Below, in pieces: positions 9,017 through 16,481 of a stretch of 64,000 nucleotides of DNA. The notes under the pieces are model-generated. The model saw only the letters and a list, made by a program, of their open reading frames with translations. It did not search any database and had not been told where the DNA came from. Each line of letters begins with the position of its first letter. The first letter of the stretch is position 1. Made by a program: the position numbers and the translations under genes. This stretch comes from BJHL01 sp040378885. Lineage in GTDB: Bacteria > Planctomycetota > Phycisphaerae > Phycisphaerales > UBA1924. The stretch is from NCBI GenBank assembly GCA_046316615.1, contig JBKDAN010000053.1, forward strand, positions 1 to 64,000. The letters are read 5' to 3'.

Positions 9017-9807
9017 GACGCACCTCCCACGCTCGCCGCTGTCACCGCTGTCTGCGCCTTCTCGTTGTCCGTCGCCATGCGCTGCGCGTGCTCGAGCGCC
9101 CGCTGAATGTAATCCTGGTGCACAGGGTCCTTGTCTGTGGGATAGTCACTCACGATGCGCCCGTCGCGCAGCCGGATGATGCGCCGCGCGAACCCGGCGA
9201 TGTCTTCCTCGTGCGTCACCAGAATCACTGTCTGCCCGCGCGCGTGCAGTTGCTGAAACAGTGCCATGATGTCTTCGCTGGTCTTGCTGTCAAGCGCGCC
9301 CGTCGGCTCGTCCGCCAGCAGAATGCGCGGCTTGTTCACCAGTGCCCGCGCAATGGCCACGCGCTGCTTCTGTCCGCCTGACAGCTGATTGGGCTTGTGC
9401 CCCATCCGATCCCCCAGCCCCACGCTCTGCAGAGCTTCCTTCGCCCGCTTGCGAGCGCCCCACCACTGCGATGAATACAGCAGAGGCAGCATCACGTTCT
9501 TGATCGCCGTCGCCCGCCCCAGCAGCTCAAAGCTCTGAAACACAAAGCCGATCTCTTTGTTCCGCACGCCCGCCAGCTTGGTGGCGCTCATCTTTTCCAC
9601 GCGCACATCACCAAGCTCGTACGTGCCGCTCGACGGGCGATCAAGACAGCCGATGACGTTCATCAGCGTGCTCTTGCCGCTGCCTGAGGCGCCCATGATC
9701 GCGACAAACTCGTTGTCCGCGATATCAAGATCAACCCCGCGCAGGGCGTGCACCTCTTCCGTGCCCATGCGGTAGACCTTGGAGAGTTTGCGAATGCGAA
9801 TCGACAT
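9013..9807 (-). CDS. ABC transporter ATP-binding protein (MacB/LolD type)
   Basis: This 264-residue protein carries Walker A (GASGSGKS, residues 39-46), a Q-loop (GFVFQSFELL), the signature LSGGQKQRVAIARAL, Walker B (ILLADEPTGALD) and a switch His (VTHEED). The family energises FtsX-fold permeases. A tail of about 30 residues after the ABC fold is extra. It overlaps the permease gene by 4 bases and follows the adaptor gene by 83 bases. Confidence 0.93.
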   Translation of the reverse strand: MSIRIRKLSKVYRMGTEEVHALRGVDLDIADNEFVAIMGASGSGKSTLMNVIGCLDRPSSGTYELGDVRVEKMSATKLAGVRNKEIGFVFQSFELLGRATAIKNVMLPLLYSSQWWGARKRAKEALQSVGLGDRMGHKPNQLSGGQKQRVAIARALVNKPRILLADEPTGALDSKTSEDIMALFQQLHARGQTVILVTHEEDIAGFARRIIRLRDGRIVSDYPTDKDPVHQDYIQRALEHAQRMATDNEKAQTAVTAASVGGAS

Positions 9808-9890
9808 AAGGAGTGATGCCGTGACCGGACGGGATTCGATGCGGGTGGAGCTGCGTGATGCAGCACGATCTTGAGCGGTTCAACGACGCG

Positions 9891-11180
9891 TCACTTGCCC
9901 CCCGCCACCGTCGTCTTCGTGTCCGTCGCCGCAGGCGTCTTGCCCTGCTCTGCGATCACCTGCCCGTGCGTCAGATTCGTGAGCGCCTTGAACGGCCCGG
10001 TGATCACCCGCGCCGTTTCATCCAGCCCTGCCTTCACGATCGTGCTCGTGTTGTCACTCGCCCCGATCGAGATCGGCACCGCATGCGCCTTGCCGTCCTT
10101 CTCAATGAACACGATGCGCGTGAACTTCTTGCCTTGCTCGATGTTCGGATTGTCCTTCGTGATGTCCGCCGGCAGATCATCCACCGCGCGATCAAGCACC
10201 GCCTGGCTGGGAATCTTCAGCACATCGTCATATGTGTCGACTTCGATATCGACATTCGCCGTGAGGCCCGAACGCAGCAGCAGATCGCGAGGCCGCTCAA
10301 TCAGCACCTTGGTCTCAAAGTACCGCGTGCCGTTGGTGTCCTGCTCGCGCTTCAGGCCGATGGTCTCCACCACGCCGGGAATCCGCAGATCAGGAAACGC
10401 GTTCACGTACACGGTCGCACTTTGCTGATCCTTCACCCGCGCGATGTTCGCTTCATCCACGCGAGCGATAAGCCGCATGGTGTCCAGATCCGCGATTTCC
10501 AGAATCACGCTGCCCGGACTGTTGAGCGTGCCGACGACCACCGTCTCGCCCACTTCGGCATTCAGCTTGGTGATGACGCCGTTCATCGGGCTCTTGATGA
10601 TCGTGTTGTCCAGGTCCTTATCCGCCCGCGTGATGTTCGCCTTGGCGATATCAATCCCGTGCTGCACCTGACGCAGCGTGCTCAGCGCGGTGTCGTACTG
10701 CAACTGCGCCGTTTCGACATCTGTCTTCGCGATATCGCCCGATGTCACCAGCTTCTGCCGACGGTTCAGTTCCGCTTCCGCGTTTGCGAGACTCGCGCGA
10801 GCCCCCTCCAGCCGCGCCTCTTCGCTCCGCAGCTGTGCCTTGGCACTGTCCAGCAGCGCCTGCAAGTCGCGCGCATCCAGCCGCACGATCAGATCGCCTT
10901 CCTTCACCAGTTGGTTTTCGCGGAAGGGAAGTTCCAGAATCCGCGCGCTCACCTGCGCGCTGATCTCCACCTTCGTCTTGGGTTCCAGTTCCCCCGGCGC
11001 GTTGATCGTGCGAATCAGCTTGCCTCGCGCAGGCGCGTCAAACCGCACCTCCACGGGCTTGAGTTGCGGATTCAGCTGCTTCTCCAGCTTCTCCACCAGT
11101 CCCGAGCTCTTCGCGAACCATGCCGCGCCCCCCAGCAGGACGACCAGTACAACGACGATGGCGATCAGCCACTTCCACAC
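9891..11180 (-). CDS. MacA-like periplasmic adaptor (HlyD/RND family)
   Basis: The GTG at 11180, preceded by GGGAG at an 8-base spacing, gives 429 residues beginning with one membrane anchor (WLIAIVVVLVVLLGGAAWF). Next come the adaptor domains: a biotinyl-lipoyl half (GELEPKTKVEISAQVSARI), a long helical hairpin rich in Glu/Ala (about residues 110-190), the second lipoyl half (IIKSPMNGVITKLNAEVGE), and beta-barrel and membrane-proximal domains. It bridges the inner-membrane ABC complex and TolC. It is the first gene of the efflux operon. The export substrate is not revealed. Confidence 0.88.
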   Translation of the reverse strand: MWKWLIAIVVVLVVLLGGAAWFAKSSGLVEKLEKQLNPQLKPVEVRFDAPARGKLIRTINAPGELEPKTKVEISAQVSARILELPFRENQLVKEGDLIVRLDARDLQALLDSAKAQLRSEEARLEGARASLANAEAELNRRQKLVTSGDIAKTDVETAQLQYDTALSTLRQVQHGIDIAKANITRADKDLDNTIIKSPMNGVITKLNAEVGETVVVGTLNSPGSVILEIADLDTMRLIARVDEANIARVKDQQSATVYVNAFPDLRIPGVVETIGLKREQDTNGTRYFETKVLIERPRDLLLRSGLTANVDIEVDTYDDVLKIPSQAVLDRAVDDLPADITKDNPNIEQGKKFTRIVFIEKDGKAHAVPISIGASDNTSTIVKAGLDETARVITGPFKALTNLTHGQVIAEQGKTPAATDTKTTVAGGK

Positions 11181-11483
11181 GAGAAATTCTCCCGATTCAC
11201 CCGCATAGCCAAAACGTGCCAATGCAGTGCACTCTCAACCGTCTTTGCGGGTCGCCAGCGTAAGGGCAAGAGGTGGTACGAACAACACCACCCCACGTTA
11301 CGGCGAAGGTTGTTGGGGACCACACAGTCTGGATTACGCCAGGTTTGCAGAAAATTGACATCAACTTTCTGATTCTGTCGCATGACTTGCAATCTGTTCT
11401 GACATGTGCCCTCGAACCAGTGGCGTCGTTGCAAAACGGCAACACCCAATTGAGAGGTACTTGTCTAGAGAAGGAGAAAGATC
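11181..11483. other. Divergent intergenic region, possible promoter
   Basis: This 303-base region separates the efflux operon from the CHRD gene. A TTGACA at 11355-11360 is followed 17 bases later by TCGCAT (11378-11383). That pair is a candidate plus-strand promoter for the CHRD gene, though the -10 match is weak. Nothing else was recognised. Confidence 0.3.
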
Positions 11484-12017
11484 ATGAAGTCTGCAGCGTG
11501 TCTGATCGTCGCCGTCGCGGGTCTCGCCACCACGGCCCAGGCCCAGTTCATCACCTTCACCGCCACACTGAGCGGTGCGCAAGAAGTTCCCGCCGTCAAC
11601 ACCCCCGCCCTCGGCACCGCCACCCTGGTGCTGAACACAACGACCAACCAGTTCACCATCGATCTGCAGTTCACCGGCCTCAGCGCCCCCGTCACCGTCG
11701 CGCACATCCACCGCGCCGCCGCTGGCGTCAACGGCCCGGTCATCATCGGCCTCGACGGCATGCCCCTCAGCAACGGTCGCCCTAGCTGGAACCTCATCGC
11801 GCCGGGCGTCACCAGCTTCAACTCAGGCGGCCCCCTCACCGCTCCGTTCAACTTCCCTGCCGCTGAAGTCGCCAACCTCATCGCCGGCAACACCTACTTC
11901 AACGTCCACAGCAGCAACTTCCCGGGCGGCGAAATCCGCGGCCAGATCATTCCCACCCCGGGCGCTTTGGCCCTCGCTGGCATCGCTGCCCTGGGTGTCG
12001 CTCGTCGTCGGCGCTGA
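11484..12017 (+). CDS. CHRD domain protein with PEP-CTERM-like tail
   Basis: The 177-residue protein has a signal peptide (MKSAACLIVAVAGLATTAQAQ) and one CHRD domain, seen from LSGAQEVPAVNTPALGTATL through AHIHRAAAGVNGPVI to YFNVHSSNFPGGEIRGQI. CHRD domains are known from chordin and from many bacterial secreted proteins of unclear role. The C-terminus is IPTPGALALAGIAALGVARRRR, a sorting tail like that of the beta-propeller protein at 960-2075. A GGAG ribosome site precedes the ATG, and a strong terminator follows. Confidence 0.85.
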   Translation: MKSAACLIVAVAGLATTAQAQFITFTATLSGAQEVPAVNTPALGTATLVLNTTTNQFTIDLQFTGLSAPVTVAHIHRAAAGVNGPVIIGLDGMPLSNGRPSWNLIAPGVTSFNSGGPLTAPFNFPAAEVANLIAGNTYFNVHSSNFPGGEIRGQIIPTPGALALAGIAALGVARRRR

Positions 12018-12064
12018 ACGCGCTGAGCAGCCTGCGTGCATCGTGTCGATGCACACACATCTCC

Positions 12065-12096
12065 CGGCCCTCCTCACGGAGGGCCGTCTTTCATTT
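12065..12096 (+). terminator. Intrinsic terminator of the CHRD gene
   Basis: A 9-bp perfect stem (12065-12073 with 12078-12086, loop tcac) is followed by tctttcattt. It lies 48 bases after the CHRD stop and 12 bases before the end of the convergent lipoprotein gene. Confidence 0.85.
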
Positions 12097-12107
12097 ATGC
12101 ACCACTC

Positions 12108-12845
12108 TCACCGCGCAATCGGCTGGCCCCGCTCGCGCACCTCGCGCTGAATCACAAACGGCCCGCCCTTCACCACCAGCTCACTGCGCTCGCTGCTGGG
12201 CGTTGCCGCCCCCGCAGGCACCGTGAATGTCGCACTGCGAGTGATCGTCGCCGGGCCCAGCTTCATCATCAACGTCAGCGCAACCACACGCGCGCCATCA
12301 TCTATAACGCCCGTCACCACCGCCGTTGCTGTCGCCGTACCACTTCGCTTGTCCGACTTCCCATCCAGCCCGGTGCTCTGCACCGCCGCCGTTGCCTCAT
12401 GCTTCACGCCGGCCACCTCCGCCGGACACAACACCAAGCCCGGCGTGAACACCGCCCGCGTCCCACGCGCATAGGTGGTGAGCTCATGCAGCTGCACCGC
12501 TCCCGCCTCATTGCGTGAAAGCACCAGTTCCTGCACATCCGTCCACGCCACCTGCTCACTCACGCGCTGCCGCACCAGAATCGTCCACTTCCCTTCACCA
12601 TCCGGCTGCGTCGCAAAGGCCCGCGTCTGCATCGGCTTGCCATTGAGCGTGTCACCCGCCTCGCGCTCCCACGGCCCCGCCGGATAGACCACGCTCGCCG
12701 CCACCGCCGTCACTTCTCCATCGGCAGGTGTCGTCACCGCAGCAGGCGTCCCGTGCGGCTCACTCATCGCGCACCCGCCCAGCGCCAACATGCTCAACCC
12801 CACGCTCCACAGAAGCTGTCGCATCATCCAGCGTAGACGACGCAT
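12108..12845 (-). CDS. Lipoprotein of unknown function
   Basis: From the ATG at 12845 (or 12827) the protein has about 245 residues with a lipoprotein signal ending LALGGC. The rest is beta-rich with no recognised domain. The frame is open far upstream, but that extension is antisense to the divergent HEAT-repeat gene and is rejected. The GGTGG before the start is a modest ribosome site. It is divergent from the HEAT-repeat lipoprotein, with 30 bases between the starts. Confidence 0.7.
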   Translation of the reverse strand: MRRLRWMMRQLLWSVGLSMLALGGCAMSEPHGTPAAVTTPADGEVTAVAASVVYPAGPWEREAGDTLNGKPMQTRAFATQPDGEGKWTILVRQRVSEQVAWTDVQELVLSRNEAGAVQLHELTTYARGTRAVFTPGLVLCPAEVAGVKHEATAAVQSTGLDGKSDKRSGTATATAVVTGVIDDGARVVALTLMMKLGPATITRSATFTVPAGAATPSSERSELVVKGGPFVIQREVRERGQPIAR

Positions 12846-12875
12846 CCCCACCACCCTTGTCGATATACTGCTGCG

Positions 12876-13676
12876 ATGGCACTCTCGCGCGTGTTGTGTG
12901 TACTGGGTTCGACGCTGCCCCTCGCTCTGCTGAGCGCGTGCGGCCCTGTCGCCAAGATTCGCCCCGGCGCAGAAAGTGTGCTCGCCGTCTTCGCGCCCCC
13001 CACGCCCGAAGAAGCCCTCAAGATGGCCACCGACGAGTTCGATGCCAACAAGCGCTTCGAAGGCCTCAGCTACATCGCCGGCGCAACCTACGCCAGCGAA
13101 CCCCAGTACCTCCAGCTCTTCCAAGATCGCCTGCAGGATCGCGACCCGGGCGTGCGTTCCTTGGCCGCCCGCGCGCTCGGCTCCTACGGCTCCACGACCG
13201 ACGCCCTCGTCATCGCCGACTTGATGACCAAAGACACCGACGTCAACGTGCGCATCGCCGCTGCCCGCGCGCTGCAGCGCCTGCACAACCCCGACGTCAT
13301 CCCCCAGCTCTTCACCGCCCTCGACGCAACCAAGGAAAGCGAACCCCGCGTCCGCGTCGAAGCCGCCAGCGCTCTGGGCCAATACCGCGAAACGCGCGTC
13401 GTCGAGCGCCTCATCGCCGCGATGGCCGACGAGAACCTCCCCGTCAACCTCCGCGTGCGCGACTCCCTCCGCACCCTCACCGGCGCCGACTTCGGCACCT
13501 CTCAGGCCGACTGGCAAGCCTGGTACCGCAGCAGCGATGCTCCCCTCGCCAGCGCGGCAGGCTACACCTACCCGCACTTCTCCCGCGGCCAGCGCTGGTT
13601 CGAGTACATCCCCTTCATCCCCCAGCCGCCCAACGAGCCCACAGGCATTCCCGCCGGCCTCTCACCGGCTCGATAA
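12876..13676 (+). CDS. HEAT-repeat lipoprotein
   Basis: The 266-residue protein starts with a lipoprotein signal (LPLALLSAC). Residues about 70-190 hold consecutive HEAT/PBS-type helical pairs, seen as DPGVRSLAARALGSYGS, DVNVRIAAARALQRLHN, EPRVRVEAASALGQYRE and NLPVNLRVRDSLRTLTG. Such repeats form protein-binding scaffolds. It is probably tethered to the envelope as an assembly factor (inference). A C-terminal region rich in aromatics (RGQRWFEYIPFIPQPP) is unassigned. It lies 106 bases upstream of cheB. Confidence 0.82.
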   Translation: MALSRVLCVLGSTLPLALLSACGPVAKIRPGAESVLAVFAPPTPEEALKMATDEFDANKRFEGLSYIAGATYASEPQYLQLFQDRLQDRDPGVRSLAARALGSYGSTTDALVIADLMTKDTDVNVRIAAARALQRLHNPDVIPQLFTALDATKESEPRVRVEAASALGQYRETRVVERLIAAMADENLPVNLRVRDSLRTLTGADFGTSQADWQAWYRSSDAPLASAAGYTYPHFSRGQRWFEYIPFIPQPPNEPTGIPAGLSPAR

Positions 13677-13782
13677 TGCCGCTCATGACCTTGGGTGAAT
13701 CCACCCACTGCTGCTGAAGACACCCCGGAATGCGACCGATATCCGCGAAGAGCGGCTGTTCGCTCCCATACTGGAGTCTCTC

Positions 13783-14847
13783 ATGCGCGTGCTCATCACC
13801 GACGACTCTGCCTTCATGCGCAAGGCCCTCGCGGCCTTGCTTTCAAGCGACAAATCGATCGAAATCGTCGACACCGCGCACAACGGCGAGGACGCCCTCA
13901 AGAAGATCGCCCAGCACAAGCCCGATGTCGTCACCCTCGACATCGAGATGCCCGTGATGGACGGCCTCACCTGCCTCTCCAAAATTCGCCTGCTCCCCGA
14001 GCCCCGCCCCGCAGTCCTCGTCTGCAGCACTCTCACCGTCGCCGGCAGCCAGCACGCCCTCAAGGCCCTGCGCATGGGCGCAACCGACGTCATCTGCAAA
14101 GAGCCCGACCAGATCGGCGCGGGCAACGAGCAGACCAGAGCCGACATCATCGCACGCGTCAAGGCAATCGCCCCCAGTGCCCGCGCCGCCAGCCTCAAGC
14201 CCGCCGTCGCGCAAGCCAAGCCAGTCCCGCGCGAGTGGAACAGCGCAGGCAAGTCCTTTGATTGCCTCGTGATCGGCAGCAGCACAGGCGGCCCGCCGGT
14301 GCTCGAATCCATTCTCACCGCGCTGCCCGCCAACATCAATATGCCCATCGTCGTCGCGCAGCACATGCCCGCGCTCTTCACCCAAAGCATGAGCGAACGA
14401 CTCAACGAAGTCTGCAAGATTCGCGTCGTACACGCGGAAAATGACTGCATCCTCGAGCCCAACACCGCATACATCACGCAGGGCGGCAAGCACGCCCGCG
14501 TGCACCGCATGAGCGCCGGCAAGTACCGCTTGGAAATCAGCCCCAAGCCCGAGTCCGCGCTGTACAAGCCCAGCGTCAACGAACTTTTCGCCTCCGCCGC
14601 TTGCGGCAAAGACCGCATGCTCGCCGTCCAGCTCACAGGCATGGGCGACGACGGCGCCATCGGCGGCAAGCAGTTGTTCCACGCGGGCGGCACCATCCTC
14701 GCCCAGCTTGGTGAAACCTGCGCCGTCTACGGCATGCCCAAGGCCATCGTCGAGGGTGGCCTCGCAGCCGCAGCCTTGACGCCCCGCGAAATCGCCGACG
14801 CGCTTGCGAGTCTCGCCGGCGCGGGCCGTGCTCATCGCGCCGCCTGA
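13783..14847 (+). CDS. cheB: CheB: chemoreceptor glutamate methylesterase
   Basis: The 354-residue protein has an N-terminal receiver domain (acidic pair D7-D8, phospho-acceptor D53 in TLDIEMPVMDG) and a C-terminal methylesterase domain. The catalytic triad is visible: Ser in IGSSTGGP (166-167), His194 in AQHMP, and Asp in LTGMGDDGA. It removes methyl groups from chemoreceptors when phosphorylated by CheA, giving adaptation. It is the first gene of the chemosensory cluster, all on the same strand. Length is normal for the family. Confidence 0.96.
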   Translation: MRVLITDDSAFMRKALAALLSSDKSIEIVDTAHNGEDALKKIAQHKPDVVTLDIEMPVMDGLTCLSKIRLLPEPRPAVLVCSTLTVAGSQHALKALRMGATDVICKEPDQIGAGNEQTRADIIARVKAIAPSARAASLKPAVAQAKPVPREWNSAGKSFDCLVIGSSTGGPPVLESILTALPANINMPIVVAQHMPALFTQSMSERLNEVCKIRVVHAENDCILEPNTAYITQGGKHARVHRMSAGKYRLEISPKPESALYKPSVNELFASAACGKDRMLAVQLTGMGDDGAIGGKQLFHAGGTILAQLGETCAVYGMPKAIVEGGLAAAALTPREIADALASLAGAGRAHRAA

Positions 14848-14857
14848 CGCGATGCCG

Positions 14858-14912
14858 CGCGTCATAACTGTGACGCGGGCGATTCCCCTGCACAAGTGGC
14901 GCATTCATGCGC
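14858..14912 (+). promoter_or_regulatory. Two small hairpins between cheB and cheW
   Basis: A 7-bp inverted repeat (CGCGTCA/TGACGCG, 14858-14877) and a 5-bp one (GCGCA/TGCGC, 14899-14912) lie between the cheB stop and cheW. Neither is followed by a T-run. They could be attenuating or RNA-stabilising hairpins, or operator sites. Confidence 0.3.
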
Positions 14913-15001
14913 AATCACAGTGAAGTAGGTCAGAAAATTCGACGAAAAAAGCCACGGGCCGCGCTGCGGCATGTTCAGCCTTTTCCAGAGAGGACACGGG
15001 T

Positions 15002-15499
15002 ATGGCAACGCAAGGTACGCAAAACGAGGGGACGAACAACAGCGGAGTCACGCAGCTTCAACTGGTCACCTTCGAAGTGGCCAACGAAGAGTTCGCCGTT
15101 GACATCCTCGCCGTCCAGGAAATCAACCGCATGATGGAACTGACGCGCGTGCCCCAGAGCCCGCCGGAAGTTGAAGGCGTGATCAACCTGCGCGGCAAGA
15201 TCATCCCCGTCATCGACCTTCGCCGCAAGTTCGGCATGGCCATGAGCGAAAAGAGCGAAGCCTCACGCATCATCGTCGTCGAAGTGCACAAGCGCGTCAT
15301 CGGCTTCATCGTCGATCGCGTCCACGAAGTCCTGCGCATCAACAGCGACATCGTCGAGCCCGCGCCCGCCATGGTCTGCAGCATCGACAGCGAATTCATC
15401 GCAGGCGTCGGCAAGCTCGAGGATCGCCTCATCATCCTCCTCGACATCGCCAAGCTCTTCGCTGATCAAGCCAGTGGCGACGCCGCCAAGGCCGCCTGA
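15002..15499 (+). CDS. cheW: CheW: chemotaxis coupling protein
   Basis: The 165-residue protein is a single CheW domain (LVTFEVANEEFAVDILAVQEINR, GVINLRGKIIPVIDLRRKFG, RVIGFIVDRVHEVLRI). It links chemoreceptors to the CheA kinase in signalling arrays. An AGAGGA ribosome site precedes the ATG. It sits between cheB and cheR. A short Gln/Asn-rich N-terminus (GTQNEGTNNSG) is the only unusual part. Confidence 0.96.
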   Translation: MATQGTQNEGTNNSGVTQLQLVTFEVANEEFAVDILAVQEINRMMELTRVPQSPPEVEGVINLRGKIIPVIDLRRKFGMAMSEKSEASRIIVVEVHKRVIGFIVDRVHEVLRINSDIVEPAPAMVCSIDSEFIAGVGKLEDRLIILLDIAKLFADQASGDAAKAA

Positions 15500-15600
15500 T
15501 CACCACTCGTTTCGATGCGACCCGCGCCGGTCTTGAAGGATCCCGCGCATCTTCGACATCGCGATTCATTTTTCTTCCAAGTCCGGATTCGGAGACGTGC

Positions 15601-16455
15601 ATGGCCATCGCAATGAGCGACAAGCAGTTCGGCGACCTTCGCAAGATCATCTACACGCGAAGCGGGATTCACTTTCCTGACAACAAGAAGTACGTCCTTG
15701 AGTCGCGCCTGGGCTCGCGCCTGACCGAGCTCGAACTCGAAAACTACGACGACTACATCGCCTTCCTCACCATGGGACCGTACCAGCAGGACGAGTTCCA
15801 GGAGATGTTCAACCGCATCACCATCAATGAGACCAGCTTCTTCCGCAACGAGCCCCAGCTCGATGTCTTTGAGAAGCAGGTCCTCCCCGAACTCCTCGAA
15901 GCACGCAAGAGCGTCAAGCGCCTCCGCATCTGGAGCGCCGCCTGCAGCAGCGGCGAAGAACCCTACACCCTCGCCATCCAGATCCACCGCAGCCTGGGCC
16001 TTCGCGCCAGCGACTGGAAAATCGAAATCGTCGCCTGCGACATCTCCGAGAAGGTCCTCGAGATCGCCCAGGGCGGCATCTACACCGACTACGCCATGCG
16101 CACCACGCCCCCGCTGGTCAAGAGCCGCTACTTCAAGCAGGAGGGGCAGCAGTGGATGCTTGACGAGCAGATCAAGAAGATGGTCAACTTCCAGTTGCAC
16201 AACCTCAAGGACCGCCTGGGCGCCAAGCGCTTCGGCACCTTCGATGTCATCTTCTGTCGCAACGTCATGATCTACTTCGATGATGCCATGAAGGACACCG
16301 TGCTGCAGTGCTTCAGCGACCAGCTCGCCAGCGACGGCACGCTTTTCATCGGTCACAGCGAAAACATCCGCACAAGCAACTTGTTCACCGCGATGCCTAT
16401 CGCCCAGGGGTTCTGTTATCGCAAGGCCAAGGTGGCAGCCAAGCTCGCCGCGTGA
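15601..16455 (+). CDS. cheR: CheR: chemoreceptor methyltransferase
   Basis: The 284-residue protein shows the helical N-terminal CheR domain, the conserved INETSFFRNEPQ block, the SAM-binding WSAACSSGEEPYTLA motif and DVIFCRNVMIYFD. It methylates receptor glutamates using S-adenosylmethionine, opposing CheB. It is 26 bases upstream of cheA. The protein has no C-terminal pentapeptide-binding extension beyond the usual fold. Confidence 0.96.
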   Translation: MAIAMSDKQFGDLRKIIYTRSGIHFPDNKKYVLESRLGSRLTELELENYDDYIAFLTMGPYQQDEFQEMFNRITINETSFFRNEPQLDVFEKQVLPELLEARKSVKRLRIWSAACSSGEEPYTLAIQIHRSLGLRASDWKIEIVACDISEKVLEIAQGGIYTDYAMRTTPPLVKSRYFKQEGQQWMLDEQIKKMVNFQLHNLKDRLGAKRFGTFDVIFCRNVMIYFDDAMKDTVLQCFSDQLASDGTLFIGHSENIRTSNLFTAMPIAQGFCYRKAKVAAKLAA

Positions 16456-16481
16456 TTCACGCTCGAGACAGGAGATGATCC

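Noticed and set aside
7274..9106. Long plus-strand frame opposite the efflux permease
   Set aside because: His/Arg-rich antisense artefact; the permease is confident.
12846..13577. Upstream extension of the lipoprotein frame (would give 489 residues)
   Set aside because: It runs antisense through the HEAT-repeat gene, has no signal at its start, and the lipobox lies at the internal ATG.
13715..13742. Possible sigma-28-like promoter before cheB (TGAAGACA and ACCGATAT)
   Set aside because: The -35 matches only half of the consensus; too weak to call.
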